Assembly: GCF_000378825.1 (NCBI RefSeq)
Contig: NZ_KB900388.1
Span: 2,487,818 to 2,551,817, forward strand
Source: Salinispora vitiensis
GTDB lineage: Bacteria > Actinomycetota > Actinomycetes > Mycobacteriales > Micromonosporaceae
Direction of reading: 5' to 3'
Length of the DNA stretch: 64,000 nucleotides
The notes below the pieces were generated by a model. The model was not told the DNA's origin, made no database searches, and saw nothing but the letters and a program-made list of their open reading frames with translations. The translations under genes were made by a program, and so were the position numbers. Positions 8,277-16,577 of this stretch are shown one piece after another (the stretch's first letter is position 1; every line of letters starts with the position of its first letter).

Positions 8277-9239
8277 CTATTCGGCACCCCGGTCTGCGGC
8301 TGCCGTGAGCTGGTCAGCCAGGTCCCTCAGCGCCGGCCGTAACTCGTCGGGCCGGCGGATGGTGAAGGGCCACTCCAGTGCGGCCAGCAGGCGGGCCATG
8401 CCGTCCAGGCGCTCGGCCCGCGCGTGCAGCACGACACCGGCGGCATCCGCCGCAAGCGTCACGGCGGAGCGCGGCAGTCGGCGGGCGACCTCGTCCAGCG
8501 GCCCGTGGATGAGAACTTCGACGTCCCAGCGGTACGGAACACGGGCCAGCGCCGACGTCAGGTGGGTGACGGGGTCGAAGCCGTCCGGGACCGTGAAGGT
8601 TCGCGTACCAGTGGCAAGCGCAGCGATCCGGTCGATACGGAAGGTTCTTGGGCTGTCGTACTGGTGGTCGCGTCCGACCACATACCAGCGGCCGCGATGG
8701 AAGACGACACCGTACGGGTCGAGGTCGCGTTCGGTCTGCTCCTGTCGCCAGGACCGGTAGCTCATGCGGACCGCGGTGCGGGCGCGCGACGCCTGGGCCA
8801 GGGCCAGCAGCACGCCCGTCTCGGGTGCCTGTGCGGTCACCGTGTTCGTCGTGAAGGAGAGGGTCTCCCGGATGGCAGCCAGCGGTTCCCGCAGGCCGCG
8901 CGGAAGGACCCGTTCGATCTTGGCCAGGGCACCCGAGTGCGCCGGGGTGGTCATGCTCATGCCCAGCCGCTCCGCGGCGAGCAGTCCCACGACAACGGCG
9001 AGGGCCTCGTCGTTGGTGAGGACTAGGGGCGGCATCCGATAGCCGCGGGCCAGGCAGTAGCCGCCGTGACGGCCCCGTTCGGCCGCTACCGGAATCCCGA
9101 GATCGCGCAGGTGGGCGGCGTAGCGACGGACGGTTCGAACGTCGGTGCCGAGCCGATCGGCCAGCTCCCGACCAGTAAGCCGCGGGTGCGACTGCAGGAG
9201 CTCGAGCAGGGTCAGGACACGGGTCAGCGGATGAGACAT
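8277..9239 (-). CDS. WYL-domain helix-turn-helix transcriptional regulator (YafY/DeoR-like)
   Basis: This 320-residue regulator has an N-terminal winged helix (residues about 5-60; LTGRELADRLGTDVRTVRRYAAHLRDLGIPV is the recognition region) and a WYL ligand-binding domain (about 135-220; DPYGVVFHRGRWYVVGRD), followed by a WCX C-terminal region. Such proteins usually control the divergently transcribed neighbour. Here that is the alpha/beta hydrolase at 9317, across a 77-base intergenic space, so it is the likely target (inference). Confidence 0.9.
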   Translation of the reverse strand: MSHPLTRVLTLLELLQSHPRLTGRELADRLGTDVRTVRRYAAHLRDLGIPVAAERGRHGGYCLARGYRMPPLVLTNDEALAVVVGLLAAERLGMSMTTPAHSGALAKIERVLPRGLREPLAAIRETLSFTTNTVTAQAPETGVLLALAQASRARTAVRMSYRSWRQEQTERDLDPYGVVFHRGRWYVVGRDHQYDSPRTFRIDRIAALATGTRTFTVPDGFDPVTHLTSALARVPYRWDVEVLIHGPLDEVARRLPRSAVTLAADAAGVVLHARAERLDGMARLLAALEWPFTIRRPDELRPALRDLADQLTAAADRGAE

Positions 9240-9316
9240 AGGTCACTTACCATATCCGGACGGAAGCTGTCCTGTATTGATCCTACTCTTACGACACCTC
9301 AAGTCAGGGAGATCAC

Positions 9317-10051
9317 ATGGCTACCTTCGTACTCGTTCCCGGCGCATGGCTCGGCGCCTGGGCTTGGCAAGACACCGCCCACGCGCTGACTGGGCGCGGG
9401 CACACGGCGCTTCCGCTGACGCTGACCGGCCTCGGCGAGTACGCCGACCGGGGCACTCCGGCGACGAACCTGGAGACCCACATCGCCGACATAATCGACT
9501 TCGTCCAGCGAAGTGACCTGCACGACATCACCCTGGTCGCCCACAGCTACGCCGGTGCTCCCGTCACCGGAGCGGCTGCACAACTCGATGAACGGCTGCA
9601 GCGGGTGGTGTACGTGGACAGCGCTCCGTTCGCCACTGGCATGTGCATGCTCGACCTCATGCCACCGGAGGCTGCCGACCAGCTGCGCCACCAGGTCGCA
9701 ACGGATGGCGGGGGTTGGCGACTTCCGATGCCCCCCTTTGAGGTCCTGGGGATGTCCAGCAGCCTCGACGGACTCGACCAGAACGAACGGGAGCTGCTGC
9801 GGGCCCGTGCCACCGCCCAACCTTTCGGGACCTACGAGCAGCGGCTCGCCGGCCCGGCCGAACCCCGCCACGACGTCGACCGCGTCCTGGTCACGTGCAA
9901 CGACTTCCGGGAGTTGTTGAACGCCGGGGTACCGGCCCTGGCGTCCCTCTGCCAGCCGCCGTGGCGCCGGTTCGACCTGCACACGGGGCACTGGCCGATG
10001 TTGTCTGCCCCGGCTGAACTCGCCGACGTCCTCGATCTGGCCGTCAGCTGA
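9317..10051 (+). CDS. Alpha/beta hydrolase (EstC/hydroxynitrile-lyase-like)
   Basis: This 244-residue single-domain hydrolase begins FVLVPGAWLGAWAW, the oxyanion-loop signature of the EstC/salicylic-acid-binding-protein-2 branch. The nucleophile serine is in LVAHSYAGAPV (about residue 77) and the catalytic histidine in TGHWPM near the C terminus. ATG 9317 follows AGGGAG. It diverges from the WYL regulator and converges on the LigD-like gene with a 20-base gap. An esterase or lactonase acting on a small aromatic or xenobiotic compound is plausible, but the substrate is unknown. Confidence 0.88.
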   Translation: MATFVLVPGAWLGAWAWQDTAHALTGRGHTALPLTLTGLGEYADRGTPATNLETHIADIIDFVQRSDLHDITLVAHSYAGAPVTGAAAQLDERLQRVVYVDSAPFATGMCMLDLMPPEAADQLRHQVATDGGGWRLPMPPFEVLGMSSSLDGLDQNERELLRARATAQPFGTYEQRLAGPAEPRHDVDRVLVTCNDFRELLNAGVPALASLCQPPWRRFDLHTGHWPMLSAPAELADVLDLAVS

Positions 10052-10071
10052 CCGCGGAGCGATGGACGCAC

Positions 10072-11031
10072 TCAGCCGGCAACCCGCCGGGCACGGGCCC
10101 GGCGCTTCCCCTCCTGCATCGCCTGCACCCGAGCCACCGGGATGGTGTGCCCCTCGGCGATCAGGTCGGCGGGGAGCCGTTGCGCCGGGGGCATCCCGTC
10201 CGCCCACGGGTCCGCCGCGGCGACCAGGGCGGGCGCGGTCTGAATCGTGAAATCGGTGGGCGTGACCGCCGGCAGGAGGTCCCAGGGCACCGGGAACGAA
10301 ACCGGCACGCCGGGCCGTAGCCGCGGGCTATAGGCGGACACCACCGTCGCCCCACCAGCGCGGGTGGAGTCGATGAAGACCTTCCCACTCCGGTCCTCCC
10401 GGATGAAGGCGGTCGTCGCCAGTTCCGGGTCGAGGCGTGCGGCCCGAAGCGCGAGCGCTCGGGTGGCGGCGGCCAGCTCCTCGGCCGTCGCCTCCGCCGT
10501 CACCGGCACGAACACGTGCACCCCCTTGGCACCACTGGTCTTCGCCGCACCGGCAAGCCCGGCGCCGGCGAGAGCCCGGCGGACCAAAAGGGCCGCGGCC
10601 ACCGCCACCTCGAACGGGGCGCCCTCCGGCGGGTCCAGGTCAAGCACGAGGTGGGTCGGGCACTGCAGGGCGGCGACCGTGGCGAGGGTGGGGTGGAACT
10701 CCACCGCCCGCTGGTTGGCGAGCCAGAGCAACGTACGTCGGTCGCCGCAGAGGGCGTACGAGATCTCGCGGTGCGACGCTGCCGCCCACACCCCCGTACG
10801 GGGAACCCAGTCCGGGGTGTACTTCGGCAGGTTCTTCTGCATGAACGGGGGCTGCCCGGGGCGTACCCGGATGACCGACAGCGGCCGTTCCCGCAGGTGC
10901 GGCAGGATTCGGTCGCGCATCATGTCCAGGTAGTTCACCAGGTCGCGCTTTGTCGCGCCCGCACCGTCGAACAGCGGCTGCCCCAGGTTGGTCAGCGCCA
11001 CCCCGTCCCGGGTCTCCTCGACCTTGCCCAT
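10072..11031 (-). CDS. LigD-type DNA repair polymerase/primase domain protein (stand-alone)
   Basis: The 319-residue product starts at ATG 11031, preceded by AGGGTGA; the frame stays open 45 codons further but that extension looks unrelated. It is the archaeo-eukaryotic-primase-like polymerase domain of non-homologous end joining. The metal-binding aspartates are in HLVLDLDPPEG (about residues 125-135), SGAKGVHVFVPV follows with the catalytic histidine region, and later RSGKVFIDSTR and VSAYSPRLRP are family blocks. There is no ligase or phosphoesterase domain, and no ku gene is in the window. Actinobacteria often split LigD activities over separate genes. Confidence 0.92.
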   Translation of the reverse strand: MGKVEETRDGVALTNLGQPLFDGAGATKRDLVNYLDMMRDRILPHLRERPLSVIRVRPGQPPFMQKNLPKYTPDWVPRTGVWAAASHREISYALCGDRRTLLWLANQRAVEFHPTLATVAALQCPTHLVLDLDPPEGAPFEVAVAAALLVRRALAGAGLAGAAKTSGAKGVHVFVPVTAEATAEELAAATRALALRAARLDPELATTAFIREDRSGKVFIDSTRAGGATVVSAYSPRLRPGVPVSFPVPWDLLPAVTPTDFTIQTAPALVAAADPWADGMPPAQRLPADLIAEGHTIPVARVQAMQEGKRRARARRVAG

Positions 11032-11219
11032 CTGGTCACCCTGCCGACGGCTGAGGCGGTGGTCAACACACCAGGCCGTCAACGCGAACACGTCGGCCAG
11101 CCGCGCTCCGGCACCGGGCGGGGGCCACCGCCAGAGCATCGCCCAAAGTTCCCTCGACACGGCCAAACGGACCTACCTGGGTGTGGCGAACGCCACTGGA
11201 TTCCACATCAGCCGGGCAT

Positions 11220-11235
11220 CTGACCGATCGGTCAG
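11220..11235. promoter_or_regulatory. Perfect 16-bp palindrome, probable TetR operator
   Basis: CTGACCGATCGGTCAG is fully self-complementary and lies 28 bases upstream of the TetR gene start at 11264, in the spacer separating it from the divergent LigD-like gene. Its position and symmetry fit an autoregulatory operator for the TetR/MMPL unit. Confidence 0.7.
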
Positions 11236-11263
11236 GCATGCTGTTCGAGGAGGTGGGACCGAC

Positions 11264-11812
11264 ATGACACGGGCAGCGCCCGAGCGGCACGACGATATTC
11301 TCGCAGCGGCGGGGCGACGGTTTGCGCAATCCGGCTACCGGGGCACGTCGTTGCAGGAGATCGCGGCAGACGTGGGCTGCTCGAAGGCGGCGGTGCTCTA
11401 CCACTTCGCCGACAAGAGGGCCATTCTTGCCGAGTTGGTAGCCCGGCCGATCGATCAGCTACGGGAGCTCGACGAGCGCATCGCCGCCGCAAGCAGCCCG
11501 GCGGAGGCGCAACGGGTCGCGGCCGAGGGCTTCGTCGACCTGGCCGTCCAGTTCCGCCGCGAGACCGCGTTCCTCCGCGGCGAGTTCCCCGGCCTGTTCC
11601 AGCAACCCCCCTTCAGCCACCTACAACACATCCCGGATCGGCTCGCCCGCGCCTTCGCCGGACATTCCGACCACCCGGCTGCCCGGGTCGCGGCGCTGGT
11701 GATCCTCGCCGGCATCGCCGAGACGTGCGGCGAATTCATCGACCTCCCCGAGGCGGAACTACGTCCGGCGCTGCTCGCACTGGTCCGCCGGGCACTCGAA
11801 CCGGTCAACTGA
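11264..11812 (+). CDS. TetR-family transcriptional regulator
   Basis: The 182-residue product starts at ATG 11264. The TetR DNA-binding domain spans about residues 8-55: DDILAAAGRRFAQSGYRGTS, then LQEIAADVGCSKAAVLYHFADKRAI. The C-terminal ligand domain is unremarkable. It lies 32 bases upstream of the MMPL transporter in the same direction, with a perfect palindrome in front, so it most likely represses itself and the transporter until a ligand binds (inference from arrangement). Confidence 0.93.
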   Translation: MTRAAPERHDDILAAAGRRFAQSGYRGTSLQEIAADVGCSKAAVLYHFADKRAILAELVARPIDQLRELDERIAAASSPAEAQRVAAEGFVDLAVQFRRETAFLRGEFPGLFQQPPFSHLQHIPDRLARAFAGHSDHPAARVAALVILAGIAETCGEFIDLPEAELRPALLALVRRALEPVN

Positions 11813-11844
11813 CCCCAACCAATAACGACGGAGGATATCGACTC

Positions 11845-14052
11845 ATGTCGACCCTGCTCTACCGGCTCGGCCGCGGCGCGATGCGCAGACGACGCCTCGT
11901 CGCCGCGATCTGGCTAGTCGTGCTCGTCGGTCTCGGCCTGGCGGCCCTGAACCTGCGCGGCCCGACGGCGAGCGACTTCAGCATGCCCGGCACCGAGTCG
12001 CAGCAGGCGCGGGATCTGCTCGAGGAGCAGTTCCCGGCGGCCAGCGGCGCCACCGGCACGATCGCGCTCAAAGCCCCACAGCCGGGCCTGCTCGGCACGC
12101 CGCAGGGCCAGGCGGTGGCCATTGAGGTCACCCAGGAGGCCGCGACACTGCCCGGCGTGCTCAACGCGGTGGACCCAGCCACGGCCCAGGCCATCAGCCC
12201 CGACGGCGAGTACGGGCTGATCCAGGTCCAGTTCGCCGAGGGCGCGGACAAGGTCACCGACGAGGAGCGGGAGGCGTACGAGCAGGTCGGCGCCGCAGCC
12301 AAGGCGCAGGGCTGGCAGGTCGCCCCCGGCGGTGAGGTACTCAACGCCGAGCCGAAGGCCGGCTCCTCCGAGGCGATCGGCGTCGCCGTCGCGGCGATCG
12401 TCCTGGTCATCACCTTCGGCTCGCTGGTAGCGGCGGGAATGACCATGCTGAACGCGCTGATCGGGGTCGGCGTCGGTATGGCCGGTCTCTACGCGCTCAG
12501 CGGCACGGTCGAGTTGACCAGCACCGCGCCGATCCTCGCCCTGATGCTCGGTCTCGCGGTCGGCATCGACTACTCGCTCTTCATCACCTCCCGCTACCGG
12601 CAGAACCTGCTCGAAGGCCTGCCGCCGGACGAGGCGGTCGGCCGGGCGGTCGGCACCGCCGGCTCGGCTGTGCTCTTCGCCGGCGCCACCGTGGTCATCG
12701 CGCTCGCCGGACTGGCAGTGGTAGACATCCCGTTCCTGACCGTGATGGGTCTGGCCGCCGCCGGAACGGTCGTCGTCGCCGTGCTGGTCGCCCTCACCCT
12801 GCAGCCGGCGCTGCTCGGTTTCGCCGGCCGCCGGGTGCTCCGCCGCAAGCAACGGCACCAGTACCGGTCCACCCCGACCGAGTCGAAGACGGACGCACCC
12901 GAACCGGCCGCGTCGGCCGAGGACCGCTCCACCTTCGGCTTCCGCTGGGCCCGGCTGGTCATCCGGTTCCGGGTGCCGGTGATCCTGGTCGCCCTGCTCG
13001 GGCTGGGCGCGCTCGCGCTACCCACCTCCGACATGCGGCTGGCCCTCCCGGACCAGGGGACCGCACCGGTCGGCTCACCGGCCCGGGTCTCCAACGACCT
13101 GATCAGCGAGGGCTTCGGACCGGGCTTCACCGGTCGCCTGGCGATCGTGGTGGCCGGGGACAGCCCGCAGGCGACGGCGGCAGCCGTACCCCAGGTCGCG
13201 GCCCTGGTTCAGGACACCAACAACGTCCTGGCCGTGACGCCACCGCAGCTGAGTCCGGACGGGCGGACCGCCCTGCTCGGCGTGATCCCGGAGACCGGTC
13301 CCACCGACCCGGCGACCGAGCAGGTGGTGGACGACATCCGCGGCTCGGTCGGCGGCATCCAGGGGGCCGACGTGCTGCTCACCGGGGTAACCGCGATCGG
13401 TATCGACGTCTCGGAGAAACTCGCCGACGCCCTGCCGATCTATCTACTCCTGGTCGTCGGGCTGTCGATCGTGCTGTTGATGCTGGTGTTCCGCTCGCTG
13501 CTGGTGCCGGTGAAGGCCGCGCTGGGCTTCCTGCTCACCGTGGCGGCCACCTTCGGACTCACCGTCGCGGTCTTCCAGCAGGGCCACCTCGCCGACCTGG
13601 TCGGTCTGGACACACCGGGGCCGCTGATCAGCTTCCTGCCGATCCTGCTCATCGGTATCCTCTTCGGACTGGCGATGGACTACGAGGTCTTCCTCGTCTC
13701 CCGGATGCGGGAGGACTTCATCCACGGCGACACCGCCCGGCAGGCCACCATCAACGGGATGGGTCACGGTGCTCGGGTGGTCACCGCGGCCGCACTCATC
13801 ATGATCTCCGTCTTCGGTGGCTTCATCTTCATGGAGGACCCGATCATCAAGTCGATGGGCTTCGCGCTGGCGGTCGGCGTCGCCATCGACGCGTTCGTGG
13901 TCCGGATGACGATCGTGCCGGCGGTCATGTCGCTGCTCGGCGACGCCGGTTGGTGGCTGCCGCGCTGGCTGAACCGGGTCCTGCCCAACGTGGACGTGGA
14001 GGGTGAAGGACTGCGGAACCACCTGGCGGAGCAGGAGCCCGCCCGCACCTGA
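11845..14052 (+). CDS. MMPL/RND-family membrane transporter
   Basis: The 735-residue product starts at ATG 11845 after GGAGGA. It has the two-fold RND layout: TM1 at about residues 15-35, an extracytoplasmic loop, a TM2-6 block containing GIDYSLFITSRYR, a second single TM at about 375 and loop, and a second TM block containing the matching AMDYEVFLVSRMRE. These paired (I/M)DYxxFxxSR motifs are the MMPL proton-relay signature. MMPL proteins export lipids, siderophores or drugs using the proton gradient. The TetR gene upstream suggests inducible efflux. A strong terminator follows. Confidence 0.94.
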   Translation: MSTLLYRLGRGAMRRRRLVAAIWLVVLVGLGLAALNLRGPTASDFSMPGTESQQARDLLEEQFPAASGATGTIALKAPQPGLLGTPQGQAVAIEVTQEAATLPGVLNAVDPATAQAISPDGEYGLIQVQFAEGADKVTDEEREAYEQVGAAAKAQGWQVAPGGEVLNAEPKAGSSEAIGVAVAAIVLVITFGSLVAAGMTMLNALIGVGVGMAGLYALSGTVELTSTAPILALMLGLAVGIDYSLFITSRYRQNLLEGLPPDEAVGRAVGTAGSAVLFAGATVVIALAGLAVVDIPFLTVMGLAAAGTVVVAVLVALTLQPALLGFAGRRVLRRKQRHQYRSTPTESKTDAPEPAASAEDRSTFGFRWARLVIRFRVPVILVALLGLGALALPTSDMRLALPDQGTAPVGSPARVSNDLISEGFGPGFTGRLAIVVAGDSPQATAAAVPQVAALVQDTNNVLAVTPPQLSPDGRTALLGVIPETGPTDPATEQVVDDIRGSVGGIQGADVLLTGVTAIGIDVSEKLADALPIYLLLVVGLSIVLLMLVFRSLLVPVKAALGFLLTVAATFGLTVAVFQQGHLADLVGLDTPGPLISFLPILLIGILFGLAMDYEVFLVSRMREDFIHGDTARQATINGMGHGARVVTAAALIMISVFGGFIFMEDPIIKSMGFALAVGVAIDAFVVRMTIVPAVMSLLGDAGWWLPRWLNRVLPNVDVEGEGLRNHLAEQEPART

Positions 14053-14060
14053 GGTTGGCG

Positions 14061-14107
14061 AGGGGCCCCTGCTCCGGTACGCGTGACGTGCCGGAGCAGG
14101 GGCCCCT
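14061..14107. terminator. Bidirectional terminator between MMPL and esterase genes
   Basis: A perfect 17-bp stem (14061-14077 with 14091-14107) with a 13-base loop lies 9 bases past the MMPL stop and 40 bases before the end of the converging esterase-like gene, and can act for both strands. Confidence 0.85.
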
Positions 14108-14147
14108 CCCGCTGTACGTGGACCCGGGCCTCCCCCTGGCGGGCCCG

Positions 14148-15404
14148 CTACACCCCGGCCGGGTACGTCTCCAACTCGCCGCGGGTGCCCCGGGCGGGGA
14201 GCGGGTCCAGCGCGGTCGCCTCGTCGCACCAGACGAACCCGTCGTACCGCTCCCCCAGCCGGGTCGGCTGATAGTTACCCCAGGACTCGAGCGAGGGGTT
14301 GTAGACCACCCCGATCGCCCGGTGGTCCAGCGGCTCGGTCACCCAGCCGGGCTGGTCGGCGCCGCCGAAGACCAGCACTGCCTGTTCCGGCAGCAGCTCG
14401 TGTAGCCGCCGTTCCACCGACCCCTCCCGGGCCGGCGGAACGTTCATCTTCTCGGCCGGCGAGCCCCACTGCGGCGCGGCGACCACCGTGCCCCGATGGC
14501 TACCGAACCCGACCAGGACGACATCGTCCCGGCTGTGCCGCTCCCGGGCCAGCTGGCCGAGGCTCACCATGCCGTCGGCGACCATGTCGGTTGCCCGCGC
14601 GTCCCCGACGTGGGTGTTGTGGGCCCACACCACCCCACGTGCCTCCGGGCCGTAGCGCTCCAGCAGCCGGTCCAGCGTGTCGGCCATGTGGTGGTCCCGG
14701 ATGTTCCACGACTCCGGCCCACCGCCGATCATCGCCCGGTAGTACCGCTCCGCGCCGGAGACGACCTCCGCGTTCTGCCAGGCCGAGAAGGCGCCCGCAC
14801 CGTCGGTCGCCGCGTGTTCCCGAATCCGCGCCAGCAGGCAGACCACCTCGTCCTCACAGCGCGCGGAGACGAACCGGCTCGCTGCGCCGTACTCCTCGAT
14901 CCGCCGTCCGTACGGCTCGAAGCACCGGTAGGCGTCCTGCGCGGCGTCCAGCGCCCCCGGCGCCTCCTCCCCCAGGTAGTCGAAGATGGCCTGCATCGAC
15001 TCCCACAAGCTGTAGACGTCCAGCCCGTGGAAACCGACCCGTTCCGGCTCGGGCCGTTGCCCGTTCCACCCCCGCAGCCAGCGGCAGAAGCGGGCCACCT
15101 CCGCGTTCGCCCACATCCAGGTGGGCCACCGTTCGAACCGTTCGAGGGCGGCCTGCGGTTCGACGGCGGCGTCGGGGGCGGCCGTGACCGAGCGGTGCAC
15201 CCGGTCGCAGTCCGGCCAGTCCCCCTCCACCGCGACGAACGAGAAGCCACCCTCGGCGATCAACCGCCGGGTCAGCTCCCCGCGCAGCCGGTAGTAGTCA
15301 TGGCTGCCGTGGGTCGCCTCCCCGAGCATCACGATCCGGGCGTCCCGGGCGCGCTCCAGCAACGGGTCGAAATCACTCGGGGCGCCGAGCCGCCGCACCA
15401 GCAT
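14148..15404 (-). CDS. Erythromycin-esterase-family protein
   Basis: This 418-residue protein belongs to the Ere/succinoglycan-biosynthesis-like hydrolase family. Family blocks are GEATHGSHDYYRLR (about residues 28-41, with the conserved GE-H), FVAVEGDWPDCDRVHR, GFHGLDVYSLWES and VVWAHNTHVGDARATDM, which carry the conserved histidines and glutamates around the active site. Some members hydrolyse the macrolactone of erythromycin, but most genomic homologues are uncharacterised. It lies 40 bases downstream of an Erm methyltransferase gene on the same strand, which strengthens a link with macrolide resistance. Confidence 0.88.
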   Translation of the reverse strand: MLVRRLGAPSDFDPLLERARDARIVMLGEATHGSHDYYRLRGELTRRLIAEGGFSFVAVEGDWPDCDRVHRSVTAAPDAAVEPQAALERFERWPTWMWANAEVARFCRWLRGWNGQRPEPERVGFHGLDVYSLWESMQAIFDYLGEEAPGALDAAQDAYRCFEPYGRRIEEYGAASRFVSARCEDEVVCLLARIREHAATDGAGAFSAWQNAEVVSGAERYYRAMIGGGPESWNIRDHHMADTLDRLLERYGPEARGVVWAHNTHVGDARATDMVADGMVSLGQLARERHSRDDVVLVGFGSHRGTVVAAPQWGSPAEKMNVPPAREGSVERRLHELLPEQAVLVFGGADQPGWVTEPLDHRAIGVVYNPSLESWGNYQPTRLGERYDGFVWCDEATALDPLPARGTRGELETYPAGV

Positions 15405-15444
15405 GCCGGGCGGCTACCCTGCCCACCGGGTGGGCAAACATGCG

Positions 15445-16239
15445 CTAAGCCCCCAGCAGGCGGAACAGCACCAGCCACTGCTCCGGCCAGACCTGACCGA
15501 CCGGGGTCGCCGGATCGAGTCGGGTCGCGCGCAGTGCCGCCGCCAGCCGCGCCCGCGGGTGGTGGCGGGCCAGCGACGCCGCGAGCGAGCCGCCGACGCC
15601 GTCGAAGCCCAACTCCACCATCCGGCGGTACGCGGGCAGCGCCGCCACCGGCAGCAGCGGCTCCCGGCGGCGCTCGATGCGCAGGATGCCGGCGTCCACC
15701 CGCGGGATCGGACGGAACGCCGTTCTGGGCACCCGCCCGGCCAGCCGCCAGCTGAACTCCGGCCAGCTGCGCACGGTCAACCGCGTCCACCGCCCGTAGT
15801 CACCGCTGCGCTTGCGGGCGTACTCGAGTTGGGTGAGCAGGGTGGCCGCGCGTAGGCCCGGCGCGGCCAGGCACCAGCGGACCACGGCGGAGGTCAGTGA
15901 CCACGGAATGTTGCCGACCACATCGAAGGGTGCCCGCGGGGCCGGGGCGGTCAGGAAGTCGGCCTGCCGACAGGTCACAGTGGGCAGACCCGCGCAGCTT
16001 CGGAGCAGCTCGGCAGCGGCGACCGGGTCTACCTCGTAGGCGATGAGGCGACGGCTGCGGGCGGCGAGCAGCCGGGTCAACTGGCCATGCCCGGCACCCA
16101 CCTCCAGCAGAAGGCGGTCCAGGTCGGGCTGGGCGGCCCGGGTCAGCCGGCTGATCGCGGCCGGATCAACGAGAAAATTCTGGGAGAGTACGCGACGGGA
16201 CCGGTCACGTTCGGTTACCTGGGTACGGCGGGGCGCCAT
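15445..16239 (-). CDS. Erm-type 23S rRNA adenine N6-methyltransferase
   Basis: This 264-residue SAM-dependent methyltransferase belongs to the Erm/KsgA family. Motifs are SRRVLSQNFLVDP (about residues 14-26), LEVGAGHGQLT (SAM motif I, about 45-55), IAYEVDP, the catalytic VVGNIPWSLTSAVV (motif IV, about 107-120) and the Erm-type ARKRSGDYGRWTRLTV rather than the KsgA equivalent. Dimethylation of A2058 would give macrolide-lincosamide-streptogramin resistance. The start at ATG 16239 follows AGGAC. A uORF and alternative hairpins lie upstream, suggesting drug-inducible expression, and an erythromycin-esterase homologue follows. Confidence 0.92.
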   Translation of the reverse strand: MAPRRTQVTERDRSRRVLSQNFLVDPAAISRLTRAAQPDLDRLLLEVGAGHGQLTRLLAARSRRLIAYEVDPVAAAELLRSCAGLPTVTCRQADFLTAPAPRAPFDVVGNIPWSLTSAVVRWCLAAPGLRAATLLTQLEYARKRSGDYGRWTRLTVRSWPEFSWRLAGRVPRTAFRPIPRVDAGILRIERRREPLLPVAALPAYRRMVELGFDGVGGSLAASLARHHPRARLAAALRATRLDPATPVGQVWPEQWLVLFRLLGA

Positions 16240-16275
16240 GGATCGTCGTCCTGTCTGTCGCCCGGTGGCGACGCT

Positions 16276-16329
16276 GGACAGGCAGCCGGAATCGGGGCCT
16301 GTCCGAATGGATCGGGACTCGGACGGCCC
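16276..16329 (-). promoter_or_regulatory. Mutually exclusive hairpins in the erm leader (candidate attenuator)
   Basis: Two stems share bases. Stem B is a perfect 8-bp pair (GGACAGGC 16276-16283 with GCCTGTCC 16297-16304). Stem A pairs 16295-16305 with 16320-16329, ten pairs with one bulged base. Forming A breaks B. In the transcript A comes first, just after the uORF stop, and B is 36 bases before the erm start. This layout fits attenuation switched by ribosome position. Confidence 0.5.
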
Positions 16330-16357
16330 TCGGCGCGGGCGCGCGGTGCGCGGTTGG

Positions 16358-16471
16358 TCAGGCGCGGCGGGCGCCGGCCGGGGCCGGACGCCGAACGCGC
16401 GGACGGGCCACCAACAGCGGCCCGTGGGCGGCCGGCACGGCAGCCCACTCAGTCAGGGGGTACGCGAACAT
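16358..16471 (-). CDS. Candidate leader peptide (uORF) of erm, probably leaderless
   Basis: A 37-codon ORF begins MFAYPLTEWAAVPAA and ends RPAPAGARRA, rich in arginine, alanine and proline. Its ATG at 16471 lies exactly seven bases after a -10-like TACAGT, so the transcript would begin at or near the start codon. It ends 118 bases before erm, immediately ahead of the competing hairpins. No homology is known to me. The role as a drug-sensing leader is inferred from position. Confidence 0.45.
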   Translation of the reverse strand: MFAYPLTEWAAVPAAHGPLLVARPRVRRPAPAGARRA

Positions 16472-16478
16472 GGCCCGG

Positions 16479-16515
16479 ACTGTAGTCGCCCCGGTCGCCG
16501 CGCACGACAGATTTT
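16479..16515 (-). promoter_or_regulatory. Probable erm promoter with AT-rich box (WhiB7-like layout)
   Basis: On the minus strand a -10 TACAGT (16484-16479) is preceded at 18 bases by a weak -35 GTCGTG (16508-16503), and two bases further upstream by AAAAT (16515-16511), the only A-rich run nearby. An AT-rich element next to a poor -35 is the known architecture of WhiB7/WblC-activated resistance promoters. Confidence 0.45.
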
Positions 16516-16577
16516 CGCCCTACCGACGCAGGTGCAGATCATCGCCGTACCGGCGCCGGTCGGGACGTGCTAGGCGG

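Noticed and set aside
16215..16448. 77-codon frame overlapping the erm start as an alternative leader ORF
   Set aside because: GTG start with no ribosome site or promoter spacing, and a Pro/Arg-rich sequence of shadow type; the 37-codon ATG frame with a matched -10 is better supported.
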